Shown in pieces: positions 27,481 through 35,241 of a DNA stretch of 64,000 bases; position 1 is the first letter of the stretch, and every line of letters begins with the position of its first letter. The translations under genes and the position numbers were made by a program. The stretch covers positions 930,001-994,000 of the forward strand of contig NZ_OZ061315.1 in assembly GCF_964063325.1 (NCBI RefSeq), written 5' to 3'. The stretch comes from Hafnia alvei (lineage in GTDB: Bacteria; Pseudomonadota; Gammaproteobacteria; Enterobacterales; Enterobacteriaceae). Below the pieces are notes generated by a model. The model did not search any database, was not told the origin of the DNA, and worked only from the letters and a program-made list of their open reading frames with translations.

Positions 27481-28334
27481 TGGATATCTATACTCTCTCT
27501 ACCTCGCGGTTTCGGCTGCGGGTGACAGCGCAGTCCGCGGCGATCTTAAGCTTTGATGACGTGCGTAGTGGCACGGAAATTCTTCGGCCTTATCAACAGG
27601 CGACTGGGTGGCATCCGGGCGAAAGCGCGTTGTTTCCTATGTTACCTTTGGCGAACCGAGTGCGAGATAATCGCTTTTACTTAGCCGGACGTGAAATTTG
27701 TCTGCCGGACAGTGCCTTGGATAACCAATTTTTTTTACACGGCGATGGCTGGCTACAGCGCTGGCAACTGCAAGATTTGAGCTGCACACACATTTCCCTT
27801 GGTCTACGAGTGCAACACAGCTGTGGTTTTGATTATTCGGCGAATTTGGTTTATCGGCTCACGGACGAAGGACTCAGCGCGCATCTTACATTACGCCACT
27901 GTGGCGTGGAGCCGATGCTTTATGGGCTAGGCTTTCATCCTTTCTTTGTGAAAACACCGCAGACACAAATTCAGTTTTCCTCTTCAGGCTATTGGCCAGA
28001 GGGCGAACTGCATTTGCCCTTAGCATGGCAGGGTAACACGCCAGCAGCGCTGGATTTCACCCGCACGAAAGTGCCGGATAATGTGTGGATGAATCAGGGC
28101 TATTCGGGGTGGAGTGGCATTGCTCATCTTGTGACGCCGAATCAGCCGACGATTTCGTTACGCAGTTCCGTACCTTATCTGATGCTGTTTCAAATGCCTG
28201 ATGAACCGTTTATTTGCCTTGAACCGCAAAGCCATCCTGTTGATGCCCATAATATGGATGGACAACCGGGGCTGGTGTTGTTGGGGAAAGGGGAGGTGAC
28301 GGAGATGGGGATGAGGGTGGAGGTGGGAGACTGA
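27477..28334 (+). CDS. Aldose 1-epimerase family protein
   Basis: A 285-residue member of the galactose mutarotase / aldose 1-epimerase family. LPLANRVRDNRF near residue 60, LHGDGW with a conserved His, and GLGFHPFF with the second catalytic-type His are present, plus CLEPQSHPVDAHN near the C-terminus. It would speed the interconversion of sugar anomers in the cytosol after uptake. Two ATGs are adjacent (27477, 27480); the first gives the ATGA overlap with the transporter gene. It is the last gene of the sugar operon, followed by a long palindromic element and not a plain terminator. Confidence 0.88.
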   Translation: MMDIYTLSTSRFRLRVTAQSAAILSFDDVRSGTEILRPYQQATGWHPGESALFPMLPLANRVRDNRFYLAGREICLPDSALDNQFFLHGDGWLQRWQLQDLSCTHISLGLRVQHSCGFDYSANLVYRLTDEGLSAHLTLRHCGVEPMLYGLGFHPFFVKTPQTQIQFSSSGYWPEGELHLPLAWQGNTPAALDFTRTKVPDNVWMNQGYSGWSGIAHLVTPNQPTISLRSSVPYLMLFQMPDEPFICLEPQSHPVDAHNMDGQPGLVLLGKGEVTEMGMRVEVGD

Positions 28335-28350
28335 TCGGTAGCTGCGTCCT

Positions 28351-28581
28351 TTTTTATGTTTGAGTAGTGAAGGTTTTCGTCCGCCCATGAGCAAATAGCG
28401 CTCTATGAAACCACTGGCGCAGGCGTCCGACGAGAGGTTGCCAGCGCGCAACCTCTCGACTCTCGCGCTTTTTACCGAGTCGTTTGGCCGACCGGTCTCG
28501 GAGCGTACATCCTGTACGCCCTCAACCTGCCACCAGCATCCCTGCTGGCGGCTCTAAAATGCACTCTTTAAACATGAAAAG
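28351..28581. repeat. Large imperfect palindrome, copy C (after the sugar operon)
   Basis: The ends TTTTTATGTTTGAGTAGTG and CACTCTTTAAACATGAAAAG are near-complementary. Inside lie an 11-bp perfect hairpin CGAGAGGTTGC / GCAACCTCTCG (28431-28458) and GAGCGTACATCCTGTACGCC, the CGTAC-GTACG hairpin also at the centre of copies A and B. No open frame of note. Confidence 0.6.
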
Positions 28582-28669
28582 ACAAAAGACAAAAGACATT
28601 TTTACCTTCTTATCTTTTTATATTATTTCTCTATTTTTTTTAATTGTTTAAGTCTTGGTAGTTAGAGCA

Positions 28670-28792
28670 GTGGAAACAGGAGGTTTCCACTAGGGGAGGA
28701 GGCGCCATGGATGGCGCATGCCGACCCGGCGCGGAGATGGCATTGCGGATAAAAGAGCGCGGGTTAAGGGTGGGCGCTCTGGCCCACCCTTA
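28670..28792. other. Three consecutive perfect hairpins in the gap before hmp
   Basis: GTGGAAAC/GTTTCCAC (28670-28690), GCGCCAT/ATGGCGC (28702-28717) and TAAGGGTGGGC/GCCCACCCTTA (28765-28792) follow one another. The region 28582-28898 has no convincing gene. A further palindrome, CATCATCAATCGATGATG (28872-28889), lies next to the hmp stop. This may be a repeat element or a structured RNA; I cannot tell which. Confidence 0.4.
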
Positions 28793-28898
28793 TCGAACGC
28801 CTTCAACAGAGTGGCATGTGAAAGCCGCTGCTGATTGGCGGTCGAAACCTTACACAGTGATCACATAATCACATCATCAATCGATGATGCAAAAACCC

Positions 28899-30089
28899 TC
28901 ACACTACCTTATGTGGCCCAAAACACTCATAGTGCATACGGTCGGCATCGACGCCTAGTGCTTGTAGTTGCTTGGCGACATGCTGCATAAATCCAACTGG
29001 ACCACAGAAATAGTAGTGCATTTCTGGGTTATTCAATTTCTCAGCGAGTGGGGTGATATCCATCAATCCCTGATAGTTGAAATCGATATCAATACGATCG
29101 TCTGCGCTGGTTTCTTGCAGCCAGACGTGGCTTTGAGCCTGAGGCATTGCGGAGATAATCGTATTAACTTCATCGGCAAAGGCGCGAACCTTGCTGTTTT
29201 CTGCTGCGTGTAGCCACTGGATTTCGCCCTGATGACCACGAGCCTGTAACGTGCGTAGCATGCCAAGCATTGGGGTTTGGCCGACGCCGCCAGAAATTAA
29301 TGCAACAGGCGTGTTTTCTTTTACTTCTAAGAAGAAATCACCGTGCGGAGGCGCGATGTGGATCACGTCGCCTTCTTGCGCGATATCATGCATAAAATTC
29401 GATACTTGTCCCTGACCTTCACGTTTTACAGCAATACGATAGTATTCGCCGTTTGGCTCATTGGTCAGAGAATATTGGCGAATTTCCTGATGCGGCAGGC
29501 TTGGGTGGCGGATATAAACAGCCAAATATTGCCCCGGCTGGAAATCGGCTACGCGACTTCCATCTTCAGGAACCAAAATAAAACTGGTGATTAAGTCGCT
29601 TTGCTTTTCTTTCTTAAGGATTTTGAACGGGCGAAGTTCGCGCCAGCCACCCTCAGTGGTTTCACTTTGCTGGTAAATCTGAGATTCACGCTGGATAAAG
29701 ACATCGGCCAAAACGCCATAGGCTTTGCCCCAAGCTTCCAGAACTTCGTCACCCGGATTAAACATTTCTTCTAAGGTTTTCAGCAGGTGATGACCGACGA
29801 TTTGATACTGTTCTGGCTTAATATTAAAGCTGGCGTGTTTCTGGGCAATGCGTTCAACGGCGGGCAGCAGCGCTGCTAGATTTTCAATATTAGTGGCGTA
29901 AGCACAAATGGCGTTAAACAGCGCTTCTCGCTGATCGCCATTGCGCTGATTACTCATATTAAAAATCTCTTTTAGCTCGGGATTGTGTTCAAACATCCGG
30001 TCGTAAAAGTGTGCAGTGAGCTTCGGCCCCGTAGCCGCTAATAATGGAATAGTGGATTTAACGGTGGCGATGGTTTGGCTATCCAACAT
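28899..30089 (-). CDS. hmp: Flavohaemoprotein, nitric oxide dioxygenase
   Basis: A 396-residue cytosolic enzyme (same length as E. coli Hmp) that converts NO and O2 to nitrate with NAD(P)H. The globin domain (1-140) has distal Tyr29 and proximal haem ligand His85 in QKHASF. The FAD domain has RQYSLTN and the NAD domain has GGVGQTPMLGML. The start at 30089 gives MLDSQTIATVKSTIP, the expected N-terminus. An NsrR-type operator lies 32 bp upstream. Divergent from glyA, as in E. coli. Confidence 0.97.
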   Translation of the reverse strand: MLDSQTIATVKSTIPLLAATGPKLTAHFYDRMFEHNPELKEIFNMSNQRNGDQREALFNAICAYATNIENLAALLPAVERIAQKHASFNIKPEQYQIVGHHLLKTLEEMFNPGDEVLEAWGKAYGVLADVFIQRESQIYQQSETTEGGWRELRPFKILKKEKQSDLITSFILVPEDGSRVADFQPGQYLAVYIRHPSLPHQEIRQYSLTNEPNGEYYRIAVKREGQGQVSNFMHDIAQEGDVIHIAPPHGDFFLEVKENTPVALISGGVGQTPMLGMLRTLQARGHQGEIQWLHAAENSKVRAFADEVNTIISAMPQAQSHVWLQETSADDRIDIDFNYQGLMDITPLAEKLNNPEMHYYFCGPVGFMQHVAKQLQALGVDADRMHYECFGPHKVV

Positions 30090-30120
30090 AAAAAAGTCCT
30101 CGTCATTGCAGGTGTTTTAA

Positions 30121-30143
30121 TTGATGTATTTAAAATGCAACTT
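30121..30143 (-). promoter_or_regulatory. NsrR operator of hmp
   Basis: Read on the hmp strand, AAGTTGCATTTTAAATACAT followed by CAA closely fits the paired AAGATGCATTT half-sites bound by the NO-sensing repressor NsrR. Position upstream of hmp agrees with the known regulation in enterobacteria. Confidence 0.8.
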
Positions 30144-30313
30144 ACAGATTTTTCTTTGAGCTGTAAATCCCTATTTTTGTTGTGCTGATGTTATTTACTT
30201 AGCGCTTTTATCGCTTTTGTTTCGCCAAGGTGAAATTGTTGCATATCACATTTGAAGAAAACTCCTGCAGGCATGCGTCTTCATGTGCAGTATTAAAGCC
30301 TTATGTAGCGCCA

Positions 30314-30329
30314 AGCCAAACGTTTGCGT
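30314..30329 (-). promoter_or_regulatory. PurR box upstream of glyA
   Basis: On the reverse strand the site reads ACGCAAACGTTTGGCT, matching the PurR consensus ACGCAAACGTTTTCGT at 13 of 16 positions. It lies 131 bp before glyA, which PurR is known to repress in E. coli. The rest of the hmp-glyA gap (30144-30459) shows no gene. Confidence 0.75.
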
Positions 30330-30459
30330 AAAAACATGGCCTAGGGTCTATCGTAACAAGGTGAAAACATATTACACTGTGGGCAGTCGCCTTACGGGGT
30401 GTATTTTTATTGAACACTAGCGAATAGACAATTCAGGTTAGCTGAGTCAGGAGAAGCGG

Positions 30460-31713
30460 ATGTTAAAGCGTGAAATGAACATTGCCGATTACGATGCCGA
30501 GCTGTGGCAGGCAATGGAGCAGGAAGTCGTGCGTCAGGAAGAGCACATTGAGCTTATCGCATCAGAAAACTATACCAGCCCGCGTGTTATGCAGGCTCAG
30601 GGCTCTCAGCTGACCAACAAATATGCTGAAGGTTACCCAGGCAAGCGCTATTACGGCGGTTGCGAATACGTTGATATCGTTGAACAACTGGCTATCGATC
30701 GTGCGAAAGAGCTGTTTGGCGCAGATTATGCCAACGTGCAGCCGCACTCCGGTTCTCAGGCCAACTTTGCCGTATACACTGCGCTGTTACAGCCAGGCGA
30801 TACCGTGCTGGGCATGAACTTGGCACACGGCGGCCATTTAACTCACGGTTCTCCGGTTAACTTCTCCGGCAAACTGTACAACATCGTTCCTTACGGCATC
30901 GATGAAAGCGGCCATATCGACTATGACGACTTGGCAGCTCAGGCTGAAAAACACCAGCCGAAAATGATCATCGGTGGCTTCTCTGCTTACTCTGGCGTGG
31001 TTGACTGGGCGAAAATGCGCGAAATTGCTGACCGCATCGGTGCTTATCTGTTTGTCGATATGGCCCACGTTGCTGGTTTAGTCGCTGCGGGTGTTTATCC
31101 AAACCCTGTCCCACATGCGCATGTTGTGACTACCACGACCCATAAAACGTTGGCTGGTCCGCGTGGCGGCCTGATTTTGGCGAACGGTGGCAGCGAAGAG
31201 ATGTATAAAAAGCTGAACTCGGCGGTATTCCCTGGTGCACAGGGTGGCCCTCTGATGCACGTGATTGCCGGTAAAGCCGTTGCTTTGAAAGAAGCGATGG
31301 AGCCAGAGTTTAAAGCTTATCAGCAACTGGTCGCTAAAAACGCCAAAGCGATGGTTGAAGTATTCCTGAACCGTGGTTACAAAGTGGTTTCTGGCGGTAC
31401 TGAAAACCACCTGTTCCTGCTGGATCTGGTTGATAAAAATATCACCGGTAAAGATGCTGACGCCGCGCTGGGTCGCGCCAATATCACCGTGAACAAAAAC
31501 AGCGTGCCTAACGATCCGAAGAGCCCGTTTGTGACTTCAGGTGTTCGCGTGGGGACTCCGGCTATTACTCGCCGCGGCTTTAAAGAAGCTGACGCGCGTG
31601 AACTGGCTGGTTGGATGTGTGACGTATTGGATAACATCAACGACGAAGCCACCATCGAACGTACTAAACAGAAAGTATTAGATATTTGCGCACGCCTACC
31701 GGTTTACGCATAA
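30460..31713 (+). CDS. glyA: Serine hydroxymethyltransferase
   Basis: A 417-residue PLP enzyme, identical in length to E. coli GlyA. It converts serine and tetrahydrofolate to glycine and 5,10-methylene-tetrahydrofolate in the cytosol, the main one-carbon source. The PLP lysine is in TTTTHKTLAGPRGG, and the N-terminal IELIASENYTS and substrate-site YGGCEYVD are intact. CAGGAGAAG precedes the ATG. A PurR box lies upstream and a strong terminator 17 bp downstream. Confidence 0.98.
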   Translation: MLKREMNIADYDAELWQAMEQEVVRQEEHIELIASENYTSPRVMQAQGSQLTNKYAEGYPGKRYYGGCEYVDIVEQLAIDRAKELFGADYANVQPHSGSQANFAVYTALLQPGDTVLGMNLAHGGHLTHGSPVNFSGKLYNIVPYGIDESGHIDYDDLAAQAEKHQPKMIIGGFSAYSGVVDWAKMREIADRIGAYLFVDMAHVAGLVAAGVYPNPVPHAHVVTTTTHKTLAGPRGGLILANGGSEEMYKKLNSAVFPGAQGGPLMHVIAGKAVALKEAMEPEFKAYQQLVAKNAKAMVEVFLNRGYKVVSGGTENHLFLLDLVDKNITGKDADAALGRANITVNKNSVPNDPKSPFVTSGVRVGTPAITRRGFKEADARELAGWMCDVLDNINDEATIERTKQKVLDICARLPVYA

Positions 31714-31730
31714 TCTTTTGGCTTGATGTG

Positions 31731-31757
31731 AAAAGCCCGCTTTAAAGCGGGCTTTTT
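31731..31757 (+). terminator. Terminator of glyA
   Basis: AAAAGCCCGCTTT / AAAGCGGGCTTTTTT, a strong near-continuous stem followed by T residues. It also lies just beyond the csiE stop on the other strand and, with A-runs on the left, can act both ways. Confidence 0.92.
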
Positions 31758-31774
31758 TGTCGCTGAAAACCCGC

Positions 31775-32791
31775 CTATTTGTCTGCCAGAACGCCTTCCT
31801 GCATCAGCCATGCGCCAAAACTCACGGCGATTAGACACAGTTCTTCGGGTGGAAAATGAATATGGTAATCGAGTTCGATATGACGAACGGCCTGTTGAGT
31901 CATATTCATCAGCCCGGGATAAAGCCGTTCGATTTCATCCAATAATAGATTACTGATTTTTAAGCCAAATAAGCAGCGTTCAATCGCGGGGCCCATATGG
32001 GCAAATAGCTGAGTACAAAGCTGTTCCCGATGGCTAAATGTCACGTGAGTAGCATGTTCTATTTGCCGAATGGCAACCTCGATCTCATCCATCAAACGCC
32101 GATCTTCTGGGTAAGCGTGGGGCAAATAGCGGTAGGTTTTAATGAGCGTTAGTAACAGCGTGGTAAATTCTGATTCTAGATCGAGCGCCTGAGCGGGTAG
32201 CTGCCCAAAAGCGGCATGGCACAGATTTCGCGCCACGCTGTATTCTTCTTTGGCTTGTAGCCAGCGCTTTAAATGTGCCGGAAAGACCGGGAGCTGTGCG
32301 GTTTGCCTTTGATAATGGCTGTAGTGTAAAAAAGACCGAATGAGATCGCGATGCTGGTCGCTAAAATTACGCTGCAAGGTGGCTTCAGCCTGAACGAGCA
32401 CATCGATGATTTGTTGTGAAAAATGAGCTGTAGTGATACCTGTTGGGCTCTCATTGATGCGGGGCACAAAAATAGTTTCAATGCTGTTAGGAACAAGCCG
32501 TTGAGAGCGCCTTAACCAGTGCAGCAGACAAAGCCGCTGATCGTAAGCTGAACCTTGTAGCCGATAACCTTGTTTAGGATGGAAGATCACACGCAGCGCA
32601 TGAAAACGCATGATCTCTTGTGCAACGCTGTGGATATCTAATTCGGCTTGTTCGGGCAATACACGATTAATCCGGCCAATGGTTGCCAGATGTAGCGGGG
32701 TTGTCGGTGTGAACAGCAATAGCACAAGATTACAGTGCCTTTGCTGTGCTGAGAGCTCAGGCACCAGAGGTGTGTCTAAACTCATATTCAT
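31775..32791 (-). CDS. csiE: CsiE, stationary phase-inducible PRD-domain protein (short form)
   Basis: A 338-residue protein similar along its length to the first ~340 residues of E. coli CsiE (426): LSAQQRHCNLVLLLF at the N-terminus, the RLCLLHWLRRSQRL block, and a PRD-like region ending VSFGAWLMQEG. The last ~85 residues of the E. coli protein (an EIIB-like tail starting near QIILLTG) are missing, and the stop lies against the glyA terminator. Either the tail was lost here or gained elsewhere. The role is unknown; in E. coli the gene is sigma-S/CRP controlled. ATG at 32791 and a second at 32785 are both possible starts. Confidence 0.85.
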   Translation of the reverse strand: MNMSLDTPLVPELSAQQRHCNLVLLLFTPTTPLHLATIGRINRVLPEQAELDIHSVAQEIMRFHALRVIFHPKQGYRLQGSAYDQRLCLLHWLRRSQRLVPNSIETIFVPRINESPTGITTAHFSQQIIDVLVQAEATLQRNFSDQHRDLIRSFLHYSHYQRQTAQLPVFPAHLKRWLQAKEEYSVARNLCHAAFGQLPAQALDLESEFTTLLLTLIKTYRYLPHAYPEDRRLMDEIEVAIRQIEHATHVTFSHREQLCTQLFAHMGPAIERCLFGLKISNLLLDEIERLYPGLMNMTQQAVRHIELDYHIHFPPEELCLIAVSFGAWLMQEGVLADK

Positions 32792-32963
32792 ATCTCTTTA
32801 GTTTCGAGCAGTGAATGAACATGTTTGTTGGCTAAGAATAGCAAAGTTGTGCAAAGGCGCGGTGCTGATGTGCCAAGTTTTTGTATTTTTGTGATACAGA
32901 AATGAATGAGTTTGATTACCTGCCGCGCTTTGCGGCTGTTGCTAAGGATTAAATAGGGCGTTT

Positions 32964-33629
32964 ATGTTGTATTTTGGGATCAAAAAACAGCGATTTCTGT
33001 GCTGCTTTGGCTGGTTAATCATGATCGGCGGGCTCATTTTTTCTCGCGCGGGGTTAGCGCACCCGCATAGTTTTATTGAAATGAAAAATGCGTTTGTGAT
33101 GAACGATAACCAACTGATCGGAATGAACATGACGTGGACGATGGATCCGCTCACATCAGCCGATCTGCTCTACGATGCAGGCAATGCGGCGAACGGGTCG
33201 GAAATCTGGAAACAGCTAGCCGCAGAAGTGATGGCAAACGTGATTGGCCAGCACTATTTCACTGAATTTTATCACGATGGCAAAAAGGTCAAATTCCTCG
33301 ATCGCCCACGCCAATATCATCTCAGCCGCGATGGCAATAACGCTATTTTGTCATTTGAAATGCTGCTGGCAAAGCCGCAGCCTCTGAACGCCCATTTTTC
33401 CGTCCTGACCTACGATCCCACTTATTACGTGGATATGACCTACGCTGATGCGACCTCTATCAGCCTGCCTGTCGATGTTCAGGCGAGGTGTAAATTAGAA
33501 TTGATAACGCCTAAGCCTGATACGTCACTACAAGCCTATGCGCAAAATCTTGATAAAGCGGATGCTCCTGATGAAGACATGGAGTTAGGGAAACAGTTTG
33601 CGCAGCGCGTGGAGATCACATGTCATTGA
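32964..33629 (+). CDS. DUF1007 family protein, ZevA-like metal transport accessory
   Basis: A 221-residue protein with an N-terminal signal sequence or anchor (hydrophobic LIMIGGLIFSRAGLA, then AHPHSF). DUF1007 proteins typically begin the mature chain with AHPH, which may bind metal. The pair DUF1007 plus NicO-type permease corresponds to ZevA/ZevB of Haemophilus influenzae, implicated in zinc acquisition. Metal specificity here is not shown by the sequence. It overlaps the permease gene by 10 bases, so the two are coupled. No clear Zur or NikR/RcnR operator was seen upstream. Confidence 0.85.
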   Translation: MLYFGIKKQRFLCCFGWLIMIGGLIFSRAGLAHPHSFIEMKNAFVMNDNQLIGMNMTWTMDPLTSADLLYDAGNAANGSEIWKQLAAEVMANVIGQHYFTEFYHDGKKVKFLDRPRQYHLSRDGNNAILSFEMLLAKPQPLNAHFSVLTYDPTYYVDMTYADATSISLPVDVQARCKLELITPKPDTSLQAYAQNLDKADAPDEDMELGKQFAQRVEITCH

Positions 33630-34642
33630 TCGTTCCGACTATCCCAAAAAAGTCGACGCTATGGCGCTATATGCCTTTGGCGATAGCGGCATTGCTGCTG
33701 ATTTCAGCGTTGGTGTATGGCGCTGTTCACTGGAACGATTGGCTTTTTGTGGCGATTGAATGGCAAAAATCATTGCATCAATCGATGTCTCAGCTTTTAC
33801 AGCAGGTTGGTGATAATTCAAAACAGGCTGGTTTAACACTGGTTGCGCTGAGTTTTGCCTATGGCGTTCTTCATGCTTTGGGGCCAGGGCATGGCAAAGT
33901 GGTGATCACGACTTATCTGGCGACCAATCCATCTCGATTACGCAGCAGCGTACGCCTAACGTTAGCCGCTTCGTTGCTACAAGGTCTGGTCGCTATAGCT
34001 CTTGTTTCAGGGGTATTAGGCGTTTTGCAGCTTTCAACGCGCTATCTGCATCAAAGTAGTTTCTGGCTGGAGAAAGCCAGCTATCTGCTGGTTATGGTCT
34101 TAGGTGCGGCTCTCTGTTGGCGCGCTCTGAGGAAGGTCTTCGTGCTTAAGCAACGGACGTCTTCTACTCCCTTGCAGATTTCAGCTATTAAACCGTTGAA
34201 TCAGAGTGCTCATCAGGAGCATCGTCACTCGGCTAACTGCGGTTGTGGGCATAAACATGTGGCGAGCGATAGTGAAATTGCGGCGGCGACTACGTGGAAA
34301 ACGCAGTTTGCGGTTGTTGCAGCGATGGGAATGCGACCGTGCTCAGGGGCCATCTTGGTGCTGTTATTTTCCAAAGTCATCGGAGTTTATGGCTGGGGTA
34401 TTTTAGCTGCAATGGCGATGGCGGCGGGGACGGCGTTAACGATCAGCGGAATTGCGCTTTTGGTTCATATGGCGCGGCAGATAGTTGTTCGCTGGGCGAT
34501 TGAACGAGGCCGCAGCTTTAGCCCATATTGGGGATTATTGTTGATGTTTATCGGCGGTGTATTGCTGATCTTCGTGGGTTTGCTGATGTATCAAAGCGCA
34601 ATCCCTGCGGGGATGGGAAGTGGTAGGATTGTTGGGCGTTAA
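33620..34642 (+). CDS. NicO/RcnA-family metal permease, ZevB-like
   Basis: A 340-residue inner-membrane protein with about six to seven membrane segments. The family motif HALGPGHGK sits in the first transporter helix, and GMRPCSGAI marks the second conserved helix. Between them is a metal-binding loop rich in His and Cys (HQEHRHSANCGCGHKH). The family moves nickel, cobalt or zinc. Genetic pairing with a DUF1007 protein points to the ZevB-like branch and not to the RcnA efflux pump. It is the last gene of a two-gene operon closed by a terminator. Confidence 0.87.
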   Translation: MSLIVPTIPKKSTLWRYMPLAIAALLLISALVYGAVHWNDWLFVAIEWQKSLHQSMSQLLQQVGDNSKQAGLTLVALSFAYGVLHALGPGHGKVVITTYLATNPSRLRSSVRLTLAASLLQGLVAIALVSGVLGVLQLSTRYLHQSSFWLEKASYLLVMVLGAALCWRALRKVFVLKQRTSSTPLQISAIKPLNQSAHQEHRHSANCGCGHKHVASDSEIAAATTWKTQFAVVAAMGMRPCSGAILVLLFSKVIGVYGWGILAAMAMAAGTALTISGIALLVHMARQIVVRWAIERGRSFSPYWGLLLMFIGGVLLIFVGLLMYQSAIPAGMGSGRIVGR

Positions 34643-34660
34643 CGTATTGTGATAGAAACA

Positions 34661-34688
34661 AAAAAACCGTCTTAAAGACGGTTTTTTT
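34661..34688 (+). terminator. Terminator of the ZevAB-like operon
   Basis: AAAAAACCGTCTT / AAAGACGGTTTTTTT is a strong stem with a T-run, 19 bp after the permease stop. Confidence 0.92.
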
Positions 34689-34767
34689 GTGCCAGTTAGG
34701 TTAGCGGCCTTTCTGGCGAAGTCTCATTATCAAAGCAATGTTGCAGTAATAAAATTGCCTAGATAAA

Positions 34768-35004
34768 CAAGCGCATCACAGTGGGTTATTTTTAACCTAT
34801 CCTGCCGTGGAAGTCAAAGAATCTATGGCACCTAGTGGGTGTTTTTAATACAAATATTTTTTGTGGTTTTGATAAAAACGCCATGTTTAATAAACGATTA
34901 ATTGCAGAGTATGATTTCTGACGGCCCTTTTCGCTGCCTTGCAAGCAGGCGCCGGATCGAAGGAAAGGAAATCCGCAGATCGTTAATGCAAGCGCATCAC
35001 AGTG
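34768..35004 (+). repeat. Pair of 16-bp direct repeats in an otherwise empty gap
   Basis: CAAGCGCATCACAGTG occurs at 34768-34783 and again, exactly, at 34989-35004. The gap 34690-35067 shows no convincing gene. The repeats may be a protein-binding pair or the edge of an excised or decayed element. Confidence 0.5.
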
Positions 35005-35067
35005 CTTGTTTTCACGGTAGGATCTCCGGTGGTGTTGCTGTGAAGCGGTCTTTGTATGGATCGCACA

Positions 35068-35190
35068 ATGAAACGGTACGTTTGTATCCTGCTTATTGTT
35101 TCTGGCTCGTTACTATCGCTGGGAAAGGGGAATTGGAGTATTGCCAATAATTCCGTCTCGGTGACGGTTAACTGTCTGGCAAGTCGCTAA
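35068..35190 (+). CDS. Possible small protein with a signal-like hydrophobic stretch
   Basis: An open frame of 40 codons beginning MKRYVCILLIVSGSLLSLG, a plausible secretion signal or membrane segment, and ending five bases before a strong terminator. No good ribosome-binding site is visible before the ATG and I recognise no homologue, so it may be chance. Its position directly before a terminator is the main reason to record it. Confidence 0.25.
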   Translation: MKRYVCILLIVSGSLLSLGKGNWSIANNSVSVTVNCLASR

Positions 35191-35194
35191 AATG

Positions 35195-35223
35195 AAAAAA
35201 CCGCCCGAAAGGGCGGTTTTTTT
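35195..35223. terminator. Terminator at the suhB 3' end (bidirectional)
   Basis: AAAAAACCGCCC-GAAA-GGGCGGTTTTTTT is a very strong stem with A-run and T-run on the two sides, 18 bp beyond the suhB stop. Confidence 0.92.
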
Positions 35224-35241
35224 ACTCAACGAGCGGAAGTA

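Noticed and set aside
9210..28898. Possible integrative element at tRNA-Asp
   Set aside because: No integrase, no repeat of the tRNA 3' end at the far side and no phage or conjugation gene.
30144..30459. MetR site for glyA
   Set aside because: TGAAATTGTTGCA near 30230 is only a partial match to the MetR pattern, so it was not listed.
34902..35150. 82-codon frame in the gap before suhB
   Set aside because: No ribosome-binding site, unusual composition and no recognisable feature. The overlapping 40-codon frame at 35068 is slightly more plausible.
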